64,000 nt of DNA from Thiocapsa marina 5811 (GCF_000223985.1 NZ_AFWV01000017.1:1-64000); one strand, 5' to 3'. Numbered from the stretch's first letter, positions 34,558 through 45,236 are shown. Notes: generated from the letters alone by a model not told the origin. A program made the numbers and translations.

Positions 34558-34995
34558 TCAAGTAGACTCAGGATCGCACCGATCATTGCTCCCCGAGAAT
34601 AGCCGCACCAGGGCCGTTTGTGTCTCTGCCGTCAGGCGTGCGAGCTCGGGGAGATCGGAGGTCAGACCATCCAGGTCGCCGCGGCGTCCGGCCTGCTCCA
34701 TCTTTAGCGCCAATTCCCCCAGCCGGCAGGCGCCGAAGGTCAAGGCGCTTCCCTTGAGCGCATGTGCCTCGTGGCAGGCGGCGGCCGAGTCGCGGGCGGA
34801 GACCGCGGCTTCGATCCGACATCGCCGCCGCTCCGACTCTGTTCGGAACAGGCCCAGAAGGTCCGTCACGGACTCCCGCCCCAAATCATCGTCCAGTCGC
34901 GAAAGCACCGCGAGATCGAGCAGCGACGTGTCGGCGGGTGTTGCGAGCGAGCCGGCAGCATCTTTATCCACGGGCTGCGTGACCTCCTCGTTCAT
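34558..34995 (-). CDS. Hpt-domain phosphotransfer protein
   Basis: This 145-residue cytosolic protein has a single histidine phosphotransfer domain. AHALKGSALTFGACRLGELAL carries the phospho-accepting His followed by KGSA. The ATG at 34995 fits; longer frames upstream are unsupported. No kinase or regulator is adjacent. The hybrid kinase at 57,608-58,969 ends in a receiver domain without an Hpt, so this protein could serve it, but they are 23 kb apart and the link is speculative. Confidence 0.8.
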   Translation of the reverse strand: MNEEVTQPVDKDAAGSLATPADTSLLDLAVLSRLDDDLGRESVTDLLGLFRTESERRRCRIEAAVSARDSAAACHEAHALKGSALTFGACRLGELALKMEQAGRRGDLDGLTSDLPELARLTAETQTALVRLFSGSNDRCDPEST

Positions 34996-35717
34996 GCGCG
35001 TGCGCCGAACATGGCGGCGCCCGGATCGCGAGCACGGCCGGCTCGGGACGCCGCATCGGGACGGGCTGCCGATTGCTCCGGGGCGAACGTGATCACCGGA
35101 GACGGGATGACGCCCGGGTGGTCGAATGTGGTCGAGGGCCGTGCTTCGGCAATAGACATCGCGGCGTGCCTCCATCGCAACTGGGGCGAGAACCTGTGCG
35201 CGGCAACGCGAGCCCCGGTGTCGGGGAGACGCATGGACGCGCACGCCTTCGGGCGATGATACGCCATTCGACACCGCGCTCGCCTTTCGGTATCGGGCCC
35301 TCTCGACAATTCCGAATCTGCCGCCCGCCGCGATGACCCGGGCAGCAGACCCCGCATCCGGACCGCCGAGGAGCCTGGTTTGAAATCGCCCGCAGCCGGC
35401 ATGGAACCTCGGGCGGTCGGTCCAGCGCTCGGTATAATGCCGGCCGACGCCGATGCAGCACCCGGAAATCGACGTGCACGGCGCTTGAATCGAGCCCCCT
35501 TGACCTCATCGACAAGGAGCGATCGAGCAGTCGGGTGACGAGCGGCCCGAAAACCGGCCCGTGACCATGATCGCGGCGCGGGAGGCGCGATCGGAAATAA
35601 CGATCCGATCGATACAAACAATCCATTTTTCTTATCACAAAGAGCCCGCTATTCTGCATTCCATCGACGCAGATCAGCCACCCTCAACCGTATCACTCAA
35701 CCTTGGAGATTGACCCC
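34996..35717. other. Intergenic region, promoter side of the Hpt and peroxiredoxin genes
   Basis: About 720 bp of GC-rich DNA without a supported gene. The right end turns AT-rich (35,590-35,660), marking the likely promoter of the peroxiredoxin gene. I cannot identify a specific regulator site. Confidence 0.5.
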
Positions 35718-36461
35718 ATGTTCGAGAATCGCATCGGAAGCCGTGTCCCGCAGGTCACCTTTCACACCCGTCAGGGCCACGAATGGGTCGACGTGACCAC
35801 CGACGACGTCTTCAAGGGCAAGACAGTCGTCGTCTTCTCCTTGCCGGGCGCCTTCACACCGACCTGCTCATCCTCGCATGTGCCGCGTTACAACCAGCTG
35901 GTTCCGACCTTCAAAGAGCACGGCGTCGACGAGGTCGTCTGTATGTCGGTGAACGACACCTTCGTCATGAACGAATGGAAGAAGGCCCAGCATGCCGACA
36001 ACGTCACCTTCATCCCGGACGGCAACGGCGAGTTCACGGATGGGATGGGGATGCTGGTCGACAAGGACGATCTGGGCTTCGGCAAGCGGTCCTGGCGTTA
36101 CTCGATGCTCGTGCGCGACGGCGTCGTCGAGCAGATGTTCATCGAGCCCGAGGTCGAAGGCGACCCCTACGGTGTCTCCGACGCCGATACCATGCTCGCC
36201 TATTTGGCACCGGAAGCGGCCAAGCCGCTCGACGTCACCGTCATGACCCGCGACGGATGCCCCTTCTGCGTCAAGGCGAAAGAGGCCCTGCGCAACGCCG
36301 GGATCGACTACGAAGAGCTGGTGCTGAACCGTGACTACACCGAGCAGACCCTGCGCGCCGTCGCCAACGCCGCAACCGTGCCGCAGGTCTTCGTCAACGG
36401 CAAGCTGATCGGTGGATCGGAGGCCGTCGAGGCTTGGCTGAAGGAGCATCAAGCCGCTTAA
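35718..36461 (+). CDS. Peroxiredoxin-glutaredoxin fusion
   Basis: This 247-residue enzyme has an N-terminal Prx5-type peroxiredoxin with the peroxidatic Cys in [13 protein letters not shown] and a C-terminal glutaredoxin with CPFC ([16 protein letters not shown]). Such hybrids reduce peroxides with glutathione directly, the glutaredoxin domain recycling the peroxiredoxin. The ATG at 35718 ([11 protein letters not shown]) is the normal family start; the frame extends to an upstream TTG. The next gene encodes glutathione reductase, giving a complete NADPH-glutathione-peroxide route. Confidence 0.95.
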   Translation: MFENRIGSRVPQVTFHTRQGHEWVDVTTDDVFKGKTVVVFSLPGAFTPTCSSSHVPRYNQLVPTFKEHGVDEVVCMSVNDTFVMNEWKKAQHADNVTFIPDGNGEFTDGMGMLVDKDDLGFGKRSWRYSMLVRDGVVEQMFIEPEVEGDPYGVSDADTMLAYLAPEAAKPLDVTVMTRDGCPFCVKAKEALRNAGIDYEELVLNRDYTEQTLRAVANAATVPQVFVNGKLIGGSEAVEAWLKEHQAA

Positions 36462-36551
36462 GGCCGACTCGGCGAGATCGACGGGCGATCCGGCTGCGGC
36501 CGGGTCGCCCGATCCCAGAGGGATTCGAAGACAGGACCGGGAGTCAAGAAA

Positions 36552-37928
36552 ATGAGTCAGCATTTCGACCTGATCGCCATCGGAGGCGGGAGCGGCGGCT
36601 TGGCCGTGGCCGAGAAAGCCGCGCAGCTCGGACGCCGCGTCGCCGTGGTCGAGACAGGAAAGCTCGGCGGCACCTGCGTGAACGCCGGCTGTGTCCCCAA
36701 GAAGGTCATGTGGTACGGCGCCAACCTCGCGGCGGCTGTCGCCGACGCTCCGGGTTACGGCATCAAGGTCCAATCCGAGGGAATCGACTGGTCCACGCTT
36801 GTCGCCGGACGCAACCGCTACGTCGCCGATATCAACGGCTACTGGGACGGCTACGTCGAGCGCCAAGGCATTACACGCATTCAAGGTCAGGCGCGTTTCG
36901 TCGACGCCCGGACCATCGCTGTCGGGGACGATCACTACAGCGCGGATCACATCGTCATCGCGACCGGCGGTCGCCCGATCGTACCGCGGATGCCGGGTGC
37001 CGAGCTTGGCATCACCTCGGACGGTTTCTTCGCGTTGGAGTCTCAACCCAAGCGCGTCGCCATCATCGGCGGTGGTTACATCGGCGTGGAGCTCGCCGGG
37101 GTCTTACGCGCTCTCGGGACCGAGGTCACCATCGTGGCACTCGAGGATCGCGTGCTGTTTCTCTTCGACCCCATGATCAGCGAAACCCTCGCCGAAAACA
37201 TGGGCGCGGACGGGATCCAAATGCGGCTCGAATTCGAGGTTGCTGCGCTCGAGAAAAACGCCGACGGCCTCGCACTGGTCGCACGCGACGGGGAGCGCCT
37301 GGGCGGTTTCGACACCCTCCTCTGGGCAGTCGGGCGTACGCCGAACACGCGCGAGCTGAATCTGGAGGCCGCAGGCGTCACGATGCAGCCCAACGGCATC
37401 ATCCCGGTTGATGCCTATCAGAATACGAACGTCTCGGGCATCTATGCCATCGGCGACGTGATCGGTCGCGAGCCCTTGACCCCGGTCGCCATCGCCGCCG
37501 GACGTCGCTTGGCCGAGCGTCTGTTCGGCGGCAAGCCGGATTTGAAGCTCGACTACGACAATGTCCCGACCGTCGTCTTCGCTCATCCGCCGATCGGCAA
37601 GGTGGGCTTGACCGAGCCCGAGGCGCGCGAGCATTTCGGCGACACCCTGACGATCTACGAGACCAGCTTCACCCCGATGCGCTACGCACTGAACGCGCAC
37701 GGACCCAAGACCGCCATGAAGCTGGTCTGCGTCGGTCCCGAGGAGCGGGTCGTCGGCATCCACGCGATCGGCGACGGTGTCGACGAGATGATGCAGGGCT
37801 TCGGCGTAGCGGTGAAGATGGGTGCGACCAAGGCCGATCTGGATTCCACCGTGGCGATCCACCCCAGTAGCGCCGAGGAACTGGTCACCCTCAAGGAGCC
37901 AGTCAGACGTCCGGGACAGGGCTTCTGA
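36552..37928 (+). CDS. gor: Glutathione reductase
   Basis: This 458-residue flavoenzyme has an N-terminal FAD site ([14 protein letters not shown]), the redox-active disulfide in [13 protein letters not shown], an NAD(P)-binding [11 protein letters not shown] and the C-terminal dimerisation domain with the active-site His in [11 protein letters not shown]. It keeps glutathione reduced, using NADPH. It follows the peroxiredoxin-glutaredoxin gene by 90 bp on the same strand and is probably co-transcribed. Length and motifs are normal. Confidence 0.95.
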   Translation: MSQHFDLIAIGGGSGGLAVAEKAAQLGRRVAVVETGKLGGTCVNAGCVPKKVMWYGANLAAAVADAPGYGIKVQSEGIDWSTLVAGRNRYVADINGYWDGYVERQGITRIQGQARFVDARTIAVGDDHYSADHIVIATGGRPIVPRMPGAELGITSDGFFALESQPKRVAIIGGGYIGVELAGVLRALGTEVTIVALEDRVLFLFDPMISETLAENMGADGIQMRLEFEVAALEKNADGLALVARDGERLGGFDTLLWAVGRTPNTRELNLEAAGVTMQPNGIIPVDAYQNTNVSGIYAIGDVIGREPLTPVAIAAGRRLAERLFGGKPDLKLDYDNVPTVVFAHPPIGKVGLTEPEAREHFGDTLTIYETSFTPMRYALNAHGPKTAMKLVCVGPEERVVGIHAIGDGVDEMMQGFGVAVKMGATKADLDSTVAIHPSSAEELVTLKEPVRRPGQGF

Positions 37929-37946
37929 TCCTAGATCCGGCAATCA

Positions 37947-38087
37947 GAACCGCAAAGGCGCAAAGGGCGCAAAGGAAAACAAGACGTTGCAATGCGAACG
38001 ACGTTCACCCTTTCGGTGAAGAGCATCATTGAAGCAAGGCATTGAACGCCTCTACGTTCTTTGTGCTCTTTGTGTTCTTTGCGGTTC
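37947..38087. repeat. MITE-like inverted repeat, about 141 bp
   Basis: The left end GAACCGCAAAGGCGCAAAGG and the right end, whose complement reads GAACCGCAAAGAACACAAAG, are imperfect inverted repeats of about 28 bp. The interior also contains a short palindrome around TTCACCCTTTCGGTGAA. Ends of this sequence are familiar as dispersed repeats in gammaproteobacteria. No gene lies inside. The remaining 260 bp to dusA show no gene. Confidence 0.7.
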
Positions 38088-38347
38088 AACGACTCTTTTT
38101 AGGCTGATCGCGAGGGCTCCGGTCGAGCGATCCCGACCCTCGAAATGGCGGTTGATTGCGAGCAGCGCAGTCACGGCAGGACAACTCCTCGACCGCGCGA
38201 AACGCGGAGATCGCCACCGGGCCTGCCCGCGTGCTCGCGCAAGCTGCGAGATTTCTCGCCCCTCGTCCTAAGCCGGTACCCGCCGGCGCCGTACGCGGAT
38301 AGACTAGCGACGTCTGTCGGTTTCACCGGCCCATCCAATACGCCCCG

Positions 38348-39352
38348 TTGCAAGGCACGTCTTTGACTTCCCTCCCCGCACCCTTGCTGGACCGCCGCCT
38401 GTCTGTCGCACCCATGTTGGACTGGACGGATCGGCACTGCCGGTATTTTCTGCGCCTCATCAGCCGGCACACCCTGCTCTACACCGAGATGGTGACCACG
38501 GGTGCGCTGATTCACGGGGAGCGGGAGCGCTTTCTCGCCTTCGATGCGGCAGAGCACCCGGTCGCGCTGCAGCTCGGCGGATCGGACCCGCGGGACATGA
38601 CGCACTGCGCACGGATGGGCGCCGATCGGGGCTACGACGAGATCAACATCAATGTCGGTTGTCCGTCGGATCGGGTCCAGAACGGGCGGTTCGGCGCCTG
38701 CTTGATGGCCGAGCCGAGTCTGGTCGCGGACTGCGTGGCGGCGATGAAGGATGCCGTCGCGGTGCCGGTGACCGTCAAGACCCGCATCGGGATCGACGAT
38801 CGCGACAGCTACGACGAGCTCTTGGACTTTGCCGGCACGGTGACCGAGGCCGGCTGCGATGCGCTCGTCGTGCACGCGCGCAAGGCCTGGCTCGCCGGGC
38901 TGAGTCCGAAGGAGAACCGCGACATCCCGCCTCTGCGCTACGAGGTCGTCGAGCGGCTCAAGCGCGATCTGCCGCATCAGACCATCGCGATCAACGGGGG
39001 CATCAAGACCCTGGACGAGACCGCAGGGTTTCTCAAGACGCTCGACGGTGTGATGATCGGGCGCGAGGCCTATCACAACCCCTGGATTCTCGCCGAGGCC
39101 GACCGGACGATCTTCGGGGATGCCCGTCGGGCGCCGACACGCAACGAGATCCTCGACGCCTTCCTGCCCTATGTGGAGCGCGAGCTTGCGGGAGGCACAC
39201 CCTTGAGCGCCATGAGCCGGCACATCCTCGGTCTCTTCCAAGGCCAACCCGGCGCGCGCGCGTGGCGACGCCATCTGAGCGAGCAGGCACACCGTCCGGG
39301 CGCGGGGGTCGAGGTCCTGACCGCGAAGCTGCCGCCCGAGCCGCGGCCTTAG
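38348..39352 (+). CDS. dusA: tRNA-dihydrouridine(20/20a) synthase
   Basis: This protein of about 334 residues is a TIM-barrel flavoenzyme that reduces uridines in the tRNA D-loop. It shows the DusA signature: APMLDWTDRHCRYF and TEMVTTGALIHG, then INVGCPSDRVQNGRFGACLM with the catalytic Cys, and VHARKAWLAGLSPKENR. Only TTG codons are available at the 5' end (38348, 38363); I list the first, while the second is equally plausible. The EamA gene follows by 24 bp. Confidence 0.9.
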   Translation: MQGTSLTSLPAPLLDRRLSVAPMLDWTDRHCRYFLRLISRHTLLYTEMVTTGALIHGERERFLAFDAAEHPVALQLGGSDPRDMTHCARMGADRGYDEININVGCPSDRVQNGRFGACLMAEPSLVADCVAAMKDAVAVPVTVKTRIGIDDRDSYDELLDFAGTVTEAGCDALVVHARKAWLAGLSPKENRDIPPLRYEVVERLKRDLPHQTIAINGGIKTLDETAGFLKTLDGVMIGREAYHNPWILAEADRTIFGDARRAPTRNEILDAFLPYVERELAGGTPLSAMSRHILGLFQGQPGARAWRRHLSEQAHRPGAGVEVLTAKLPPEPRP

Positions 39353-39376
39353 TCGACGGATCTACCGCGAGGCGCC

Positions 39377-40252
39377 ATGGACTGGGTCAGCCTCTCCCTG
39401 CTCTGCGCCTTCTCCCTGGCGAGTGCGGACGCCGCGACCAAGGCCTGGCTGCAAGGCTTCTCGGCCCGCGAGCTGGTCGTGGTGCGCTTCGGTGTCGCCG
39501 GGCTCCTGATGACACCGCTGCTGGTCGGCATGCCGCCGCTGCTGGACCTGCCGCCTGCTTTTTGGGGGTGGATCGCGGCCCTCATCCCGCTCGAGATCGC
39601 CGCGATGCTGCTCTACATGGCGGCGATCCGCGATCATCCGCTCTCGCTCACCCTGCCCTACTTGGCCTTCACCCCGGTGTTCGTCATCGCCGTGGCGTGG
39701 GTGCTGCTCGGCGAGGAGGTCAGCCCGCACGGCGCGGCGGGGGTCGGGTTGGTGGTGGCCGGCGCCTGGCTGCTCAACAGTCGGCATGCCAAACGCGGCG
39801 ACTGGCGAAGCTGGACACGTCCGTTCGCGGCGATCGTCGAGGAGCCCGGCTCGCGGATGATGCTGGCGGTGGCCGCCATCTATGCCCTGACCGCCACCCT
39901 GGGCAAAGGCGCTATGCGACACATGGACCCGGAGTTTTTCGGGGCCTTCTACTTCGCCCTGCTCGGCGCGGCCGTTTGCCTTCTGATCCTGTTGCCGCGT
40001 CCTCGGCTTCTCCTCGAGCTGGCCCGCCGACCGCTGCCGGTGCTGCTCGTCGGCGTCCTGATGGGGTTGATGGTCTACACGCACTTCCTTGCCGTGCAGC
40101 AGGTCGAGGTGGCTTACATGATCGCCGTGAAACGCACCAGCCTGCTCTTCGGCATCCTCTACGGCGTCCTGGTCTTTCGCGAGACCGGGCTCTCGACCCG
40201 TCTGCCGGGCGGCGTGCTGATGCTCGCCGGTGTGGCGCTCATTGCTCGGTAG
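39377..40252 (+). CDS. EamA-family (DMT) transporter
   Basis: This 291-residue inner-membrane protein has about ten hydrophobic helices in two EamA halves, the second beginning near AAIYALTATLGKG. The family exports small metabolites, but the substrate cannot be told from sequence. Its 3' end overlaps the convergent APH-AAA gene by 14 bp. It follows dusA closely on the same strand. Confidence 0.85.
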   Translation: MDWVSLSLLCAFSLASADAATKAWLQGFSARELVVVRFGVAGLLMTPLLVGMPPLLDLPPAFWGWIAALIPLEIAAMLLYMAAIRDHPLSLTLPYLAFTPVFVIAVAWVLLGEEVSPHGAAGVGLVVAGAWLLNSRHAKRGDWRSWTRPFAAIVEEPGSRMMLAVAAIYALTATLGKGAMRHMDPEFFGAFYFALLGAAVCLLILLPRPRLLLELARRPLPVLLVGVLMGLMVYTHFLAVQQVEVAYMIAVKRTSLLFGILYGVLVFRETGLSTRLPGGVLMLAGVALIAR

Positions 40253-41855
40253 GCGCGCTCACCGAAACGAAGGCCGCCTCGATGCGTTCGAGCAACGCGT
40301 CCAACGAGGGTGTTCGGCTGGTGTCGATGAAGACCGCGTGGGCACGCTCGTCGGATGCCAAGGGCTCGAGCGCCAGCCGTTGGCGCTCGAGAACCCGCAC
40401 GTCGGCGTCCGAGACATCCTGTTTCTCGGCACGCCGGGAAATGATGCGGCGACGCAGCACATCCAGGGGGGCATCGAGCGCCAGGATCGCGACCGGGATG
40501 CGCTGCCGCCGAGCCAAGTCCCAAAACAGTGCTCGCCGCGCCGCGCGGATGAAGGTCGCATCGACCAAGACGTCGTAACCGCAGCCGAGGATCGTCTCTG
40601 CCAGACGCAGCAGACGGGCGTAGGTCCATTCGGTCGCGGTCGGAAAATAGATCCCGGCATCGAGCGACGCACGGGTGGACACGGTCTCGGAGATGCCGAA
40701 GAGACGCTTGCGCTCGATGTCCGAGCGCAAATGGATCAAGGGGAGTGCCTCGCGAAGCAGTCTCGCCATGTAGCTCTTTCCGGATCCGGACAGTCCGCAT
40801 GCAATCAACAGGCGCGGCGATCGGGTGCAGGTGTAGGACTCGGCAAGCTCCAGATAACGGATGCAGGTCGAGCGATCGCGGGCCTCTTGTGCCGGATCCA
40901 GATCCGCCTGCCCGAGACGAATGGCCATGACCTTCGCCCGAACCAGCGCGCGATAGACCTTGTGAAGATCCAGCAGGGACAACAGCTCGTAGTCGCCGCT
41001 GCGCTCCAGATAGCGGTTCAAAAAGCGCCGCGCCAGCGGCTCCGCGCCGGATTCATCCAGGTCCATGATCAGGAAAGCGATCTCGCTCGCCGTGTCGATC
41101 CAGCGCAGGAAGGGGTTGAACTCGATCGCGTCGAAGATGCGGATCTGACCGTCGACCAAGGCGATGTTGCCCCGATGCATGTCTCCGTGACACTCGCGCA
41201 CGAAGCCGTCGCGCCGCCGCCGTTCGATCATTGGAGTTAGGGCTTGCCAGCGCGCGCGTGTCCAGGCGTCGAGGCGATCCAGACGCTCGCGGGGATCCGG
41301 CAGCAGGGCCCGGGCGCGAATCTGCACCAGATTCTCGACCATGGGCGCAAGCACGGCCTCGGGAGTGCCGAAAGGACTCTCGGGATCGGCGACCGGGATC
41401 CGGGCGTGAAACTCGGCAATCTCCACGGCCAAGCGATCGATCAGCTCCCCGGAGAGCTCCTGACGGTCGAGCAATGCCTCTTGCGGGAAACGGTGCATCT
41501 GCACGGCATACTCCTGCACCGGACCGGTTCCGCCGATACGCGGCGCGTTTGCGGTGCCGGTGACGGCAACCACGCCCAGATAGAGATCCGGCGCGAGACG
41601 CCGATTCAGCCGCAGCTCCTCCTCGCAACAGCGGCGACGGCGTTCCAGCGTGGAGAAGTCGAGAAAACCCAGATCGATCGGCTTCTTGAGCTTGTAGGCA
41701 AACGCACCCGCGAGAAAAACATGCGAGATGTGCGTCTCGATGTGCTCGACCGGATCGGCAGGGTGCGGATAGGCCTCCGGTCGCATCAGCGCTTGCATCA
41801 GGCACGGGAAGGCGTCGATGTCCACGGGGCAGCTACCCTTATCCGTCCGGTACAA
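40239..41855 (-). CDS. Fusion of aminoglycoside-phosphotransferase-like and P-loop kinase domains
   Basis: This 538-residue protein has an N-terminal half with the APH/choline-kinase fold: CHGDMHRGNIALVDG holds the catalytic HGDxHxxN set and IRIFDAIEFNP the metal-binding Asp. The C-terminal half is a P-loop kinase-like domain with ACGLSGSGKSYMARLL, like zeta-toxin or gluconate-kinase-type enzymes. This two-domain architecture is common in proteobacteria and its substrate is unknown. It probably phosphorylates a small molecule. It does not by itself imply drug resistance. Confidence 0.85.
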   Translation of the reverse strand: MYRTDKGSCPVDIDAFPCLMQALMRPEAYPHPADPVEHIETHISHVFLAGAFAYKLKKPIDLGFLDFSTLERRRRCCEEELRLNRRLAPDLYLGVVAVTGTANAPRIGGTGPVQEYAVQMHRFPQEALLDRQELSGELIDRLAVEIAEFHARIPVADPESPFGTPEAVLAPMVENLVQIRARALLPDPRERLDRLDAWTRARWQALTPMIERRRRDGFVRECHGDMHRGNIALVDGQIRIFDAIEFNPFLRWIDTASEIAFLIMDLDESGAEPLARRFLNRYLERSGDYELLSLLDLHKVYRALVRAKVMAIRLGQADLDPAQEARDRSTCIRYLELAESYTCTRSPRLLIACGLSGSGKSYMARLLREALPLIHLRSDIERKRLFGISETVSTRASLDAGIYFPTATEWTYARLLRLAETILGCGYDVLVDATFIRAARRALFWDLARRQRIPVAILALDAPLDVLRRRIISRRAEKQDVSDADVRVLERQRLALEPLASDERAHAVFIDTSRTPSLDALLERIEAAFVSVSAPTEQ

Positions 41856-41957
41856 AACCTTACGTCAATCGACCTTGAACTGAGTATAAGCGTTCTTTAA
41901 TATCCCGAAGGATATTCGCCCTTCCCCAACCCGCAATCCGAACCTTTGGAGATGTTC

Positions 41958-42158
41958 ATGTCTATCGAGCGCATCGTCTTTGCCGTCGCCGGCGCCTTCA
42001 TCCTGATCTCGCTCCTGCTCGCACACTACGTCAGCCCCTACTGGATGTGGTTCACCGCCTTCGTCGGCCTGAATCTCTTCCAGTCGGCCTTCACCGGATT
42101 TTGCCCGTTGGCGCTGATCCTGAAGAAGATGGGCAAGAAGACCGGTCCCGCCTTCTGA
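41958..42158 (+). CDS. YgaP-like DUF2892 membrane protein
   Basis: This 66-residue protein has two transmembrane helices ([17 protein letters not shown] and [20 protein letters not shown]), followed by [13 protein letters not shown]. It matches the DUF2892 domain found alone or fused to rhodanese (YgaP). GGAG is positioned before the ATG at 41958. Such proteins are often linked to sulfur metabolism, which would suit a sulfur bacterium, but nothing here proves it. A composite repeat begins seven bases after the stop. Confidence 0.85.
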   Translation: MSIERIVFAVAGAFILISLLLAHYVSPYWMWFTAFVGLNLFQSAFTGFCPLALILKKMGKKTGPAF

Positions 42159-42165
42159 GCCCCCA

Positions 42166-42359
42166 CTGAACCGCGTCCGGAGCGATCAACATCGCTTCGT
42201 CCTTTGCCTTGACCTCGTGCCACACGGCAGCCTCGGCGAGACGCGGTTCAGAAAAACACAAGATATTCATCACTTGAATCGCGTCGGCGCGGACCGCGCA
42301 TGAACCTTGGGCGTTGCGGCAAAACGCCGCGGTCGCCTGTCGAAACGGACGCGATTCAA
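42166..42359. repeat. Composite intergenic repeat, 194 bp (copy 1)
   Basis: There are two 86-bp units: 42166-42251 with perfect ends CTGAACCGCGTC / GACGCGGTTCAG, and 42274-42359 with perfect ends TTGAATCGCGTC / GACGCGATTCAA. They are separated by 22 bp of AT-rich spacer. The layout matches copies at 57,406 and 58,981. It lies between two convergent genes, and its right end contains the rimO stop codon. Confidence 0.85.
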
Positions 42360-43681
42360 TCGGTAACTGGCTGCGCCCAGAGATCATGCTCGCCCGCATC
42401 CGTGATCTCGACCTCGATGAAATCCCCCGGATCCAGCTCCCACGCACCCGCGATGATCACCTCGCCGTCGATCTCGGGTGCGTCGGCGTAGCTGCGGGCG
42501 ATCACCTCGTCCTCTCCGACCTCGTCGACCAGCACGGTCAGCCGCTGACCGATGCGCTCGGCGAGCTTCGACCGGCTGATCTCCGCCTGCACGGCCATGA
42601 AGCGCTCGACCCGCTCGAGCTTGACCGGCTCCGGGACAGGATCGGGCAGCGCGTTGGCCGTCGCGCCCTCGACCGGCGAATAGGGGAAACAGCCCACACG
42701 GTCCAGTTGCGCTGCGCGCAGGAAGTCGAGCAGCTCCTCGAACTCGGCCTCGGTCTCGCCCGGAAAACCGACGATGAAGGTGCTGCGCATGACCAGATCC
42801 GGGCACTGCTCGCGCCAGCGCGAGAGCCGATCGAGCACCTTCTCGGTCGCCGCCGGACGGCGCATCGCCCTTAGGATCGGCTCGCTGCCGTGCTGCAGCG
42901 GCATGTCGAGATAGGGCAGGATCAGCCCCTCCGCCATCAGCGGGATCAGCGCGTCCACATGCGGATAGGGATAGACATAGTGCAGCCGGACCCAGGCTGG
43001 CAGCTCGCCGAGCGCGCGCGCCAGGTTGAGCGTGTCGGTCTTGATCGGCCGACCCCTCCAAAAATCGGGCCGATAGCGTAGATCCAACCCGTAGGCGCTG
43101 GTGTCTTGCGAGATGACCAAGAGCTCGCGCACCCCCGACTCCACCAGCCGCTCGGCCTCCGCGAGCACCTCGCCGATCGGGCGGCTCGCCAGATCGCCGC
43201 GCAGGCTCGGGATGATGCAGAAGCTGCACCGATGGTTGCAGCCCTCCGAGATCTTCAGGTAGGCAAAATGCCGCGGCGTGAGCTTCACGCCCTGCGGCGG
43301 CACCAGACTGACGAAGGGATCATGCGGCGCCGGCAGCTGCGCGTGCACCGCCGCCATCACCTCGTCGAGTGCATGCGGACCGGTGACCGCGAGGACCTCC
43401 GGATGGGCCTTGCGAACGATCTCGGCACGCGCACCCAGACAACCCGTCACGATGACGCGACCGTTGGCATGCAGCGCCTCGCCGATCGCATCCAGCGACT
43501 CCTCGACCGCATCGTCGATAAAGCCGCAGGTGTTGACGATGACCAGATCGGCATCCTCGTAGCTCGGCGGGATGCCGTAACCCTCCGCACGCAGCTGCGT
43601 GAGGATCCGCTCCGAATCCACCGTCGCCTTGGGACAGCCGAGGCTCACGAATCCGATCTTGGGGGTTTGGGTCATCGACAT
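42356..43681 (-). CDS. rimO: Ribosomal protein S12 methylthiotransferase
   Basis: This 441-residue radical SAM enzyme methylthiolates an Asp of ribosomal protein S12. It has an N-terminal UPF0004 domain ([33 protein letters not shown], three cluster Cys), a radical SAM core with CNHRCSFC and a C-terminal TRAM domain. The ATG at 43681 is followed two codons later by another. The final codon is followed by TGA that belongs to the inverted end of the composite repeat, so the repeat provides the stop. Confidence 0.95.
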   Translation of the reverse strand: MSMTQTPKIGFVSLGCPKATVDSERILTQLRAEGYGIPPSYEDADLVIVNTCGFIDDAVEESLDAIGEALHANGRVIVTGCLGARAEIVRKAHPEVLAVTGPHALDEVMAAVHAQLPAPHDPFVSLVPPQGVKLTPRHFAYLKISEGCNHRCSFCIIPSLRGDLASRPIGEVLAEAERLVESGVRELLVISQDTSAYGLDLRYRPDFWRGRPIKTDTLNLARALGELPAWVRLHYVYPYPHVDALIPLMAEGLILPYLDMPLQHGSEPILRAMRRPAATEKVLDRLSRWREQCPDLVMRSTFIVGFPGETEAEFEELLDFLRAAQLDRVGCFPYSPVEGATANALPDPVPEPVKLERVERFMAVQAEISRSKLAERIGQRLTVLVDEVGEDEVIARSYADAPEIDGEVIIAGAWELDPGDFIEVEITDAGEHDLWAQPVTD

Positions 43682-44418
43682 AGGGTCAACCGAGATCTAT
43701 TAACGTTCAAAAAAACGACAATCGGCGAGCAGTCGCTCGGAGGACACTGCGAGGGCCTTGGCCCGCACGGCCAAGGTCCGCACAGCGGATCCTCCGGGGC
43801 TCGGCGCGGTTCAACACGAAGATCAGGGCGCGATCGTCTGCCTCGGCCTGCATCCCGTGCACCTGCTCGACGGGTGCGCCACGGCGACAGAGGTTGCCCG
43901 ACGACAAGCGACTGGGAAATCTCTTCCGTCGCGCGATCGACGAACGCCGGCACCGACATCCGGGTCTCCGCAAGGGCCAGGACCCTCTCCCGGTGGTACG
44001 CCATGTTACGCGTCCCGTCGGCGGAAGCGAAACGGACCTAAACCGCGTCCCCGCCAAGAGTCCGCGGGTGTTGTCACTGGCTTTACTTCAAGCAGATTCT
44101 CAGATTGAAACGCGCGGACCGTGCCGGATGATCCCACCGTCGCCATTCCGCCGAGCACCTCCGCTGGCCTCGTTCGGCTTGATGCTTCCCTTCTGCCCGG
44201 AATCGGCCACAATCCGTCGCACGTCAAGTCAAACCGAGTGACTCCTCAACACGCGTTGCGGACGCTGTCGGTCACGCTCCGGACACCTGTTGACGACCCG
44301 GATCTACCCGTCACGCAAGCCACGCGAGCGCCCGCTGTGGTGAGGTCAGCAGACGGCCGTCTCGGTTCGTTTGGTCCTACGGGCATAAAGAAAGACCGAC
44401 CCAGCGACCCCTCGATGT
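43682..44418. other. Intergenic region with repeat remnants
   Basis: No supported gene in 737 bp. At 44038 a repeat end (CTAAACCGCGTCCCCGCCAA) closely matches the left end of the unit at 59,090, but no matching right end follows, so it is a truncated copy. A lone GGCGCGGTTCAA at 43803-43814 may be a second remnant. The region sits beside two toxin-antitoxin pairs and looks like a rearrangement hotspot. Confidence 0.55.
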
Positions 44419-44955
44419 TTAGGATCGGTTGCTCTGATCGAACGCGTCCAAGCGGGGAAAGAGTTTCCGCAATACCCTCTCCGGCAATAGGAGTCGGTCG
44501 GATCGGCCCGGAAGGGCCGTAAAGCCGAAGTGCCGATAGAATGCCGCCGCCGATGGATCCTTGGCGTCGACCAACAGCGCAGCAACCGCCAGAACACGGC
44601 TGGCTTGAATGACCTTTTTGCAGGCGTCGGACAGCATGATCGAACCGAGTCCTCGGCCCTTGAAGGTCTCGTCGACGGCTAAGCGCCCGAGCAACGCCAC
44701 CGGCACCGGATAGCGGGGAAGCTTGCGTGCCAACGCCAAGGGTAAGTCCTCCACACTCACGCTTCCTGCGCTCAAGGAGAAGAATCCTGCCGGCCGGCGT
44801 GGTTCATCCCGAGGCGTGGCGACAAACACCCGCGCCACACCTCGGCGCACATCCTGCGAGGCATAACGCCGCAAATAGACGTCTAGATCCTGTTGAGGGC
44901 AGTGAAAGGCGTCCTTCTCGACCGCGTCATCGAGCGGCCGGATGAGATAGCTCAC
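44419..44955 (-). CDS. GNAT acetyltransferase toxin (TacT-like)
   Basis: This 178-residue GCN5-type acetyltransferase has the acetyl-CoA site in LAVDETFKGRGLGSIMLSDA and ends in FYRHFGFTALPG. It follows a DUF1778 gene with an ATGA overlap, the standard arrangement of TacA-TacT/AtaR-AtaT toxin-antitoxin pairs. Such toxins acetylate the amino acid on charged tRNA and block translation. Which tRNA is targeted cannot be read from the sequence. All expected motifs are present. Confidence 0.85.
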   Translation of the reverse strand: MSYLIRPLDDAVEKDAFHCPQQDLDVYLRRYASQDVRRGVARVFVATPRDEPRRPAGFFSLSAGSVSVEDLPLALARKLPRYPVPVALLGRLAVDETFKGRGLGSIMLSDACKKVIQASRVLAVAALLVDAKDPSAAAFYRHFGFTALPGRSDRLLLPERVLRKLFPRLDAFDQSNRS

Positions 44956-45236
44956 GAACGCTCGACCTGTTCGGCATGACGTTCCACCGCGCGCTGCAAG
45001 GCGGTATTGGGTCCATCGGGGGCATCGAGCGCGGCCAAGAACGCCTGGAAGTCCTCGACTCGTAGGGTGATCGATTCCTGCTGCTGCACGATTCGCTCGG
45101 CCGCCGCAATGGCCCGGGAGAGGACGAACTCGGACAGGTTGACTCGCGCGTAGCCGGCCGCTTTGTCAAGCAGCTGTCGGGTACGCTCGTCGCAGCGAAT
45201 ATGCAGGCGGCTGTCTTTGTTGGCGGTCTGGCTCAT
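44952..45236 (-). CDS. DUF1778 antitoxin (TacA-like)
   Basis: This 94-residue protein has an N-terminal ribbon-helix-helix (RLHIRCDERTRQLLDKAAGYARV, split here by its turn) followed by the conserved NLSEFVLSRAIAAAERI. The C-terminal part should wrap the acetyltransferase. The ATG at 45236 (MSQTANKD) is the family start; a longer frame upstream is unsupported. It overlaps the toxin gene by four bases and probably represses the pair through DNA binding. Confidence 0.85.
   Translation of the reverse strand: MSQTANKDSRLHIRCDERTRQLLDKAAGYARVNLSEFVLSRAIAAAERIVQQQESITLRVEDFQAFLAALDAPDGPNTALQRAVERHAEQVERS

Noticed and set aside
34558-35274. Longer form of the Hpt protein starting at 35274
   Set aside because: The extra 93 residues are Arg/Pro-rich and unlike any domain; the ATG at 34995 gives a normal Hpt protein.
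35868-37046. Long minus-strand frame of 392 residues opposite the peroxiredoxin and gor genes
   Set aside because: It is a shadow frame in GC-rich coding DNA; both plus-strand genes show complete family motifs.
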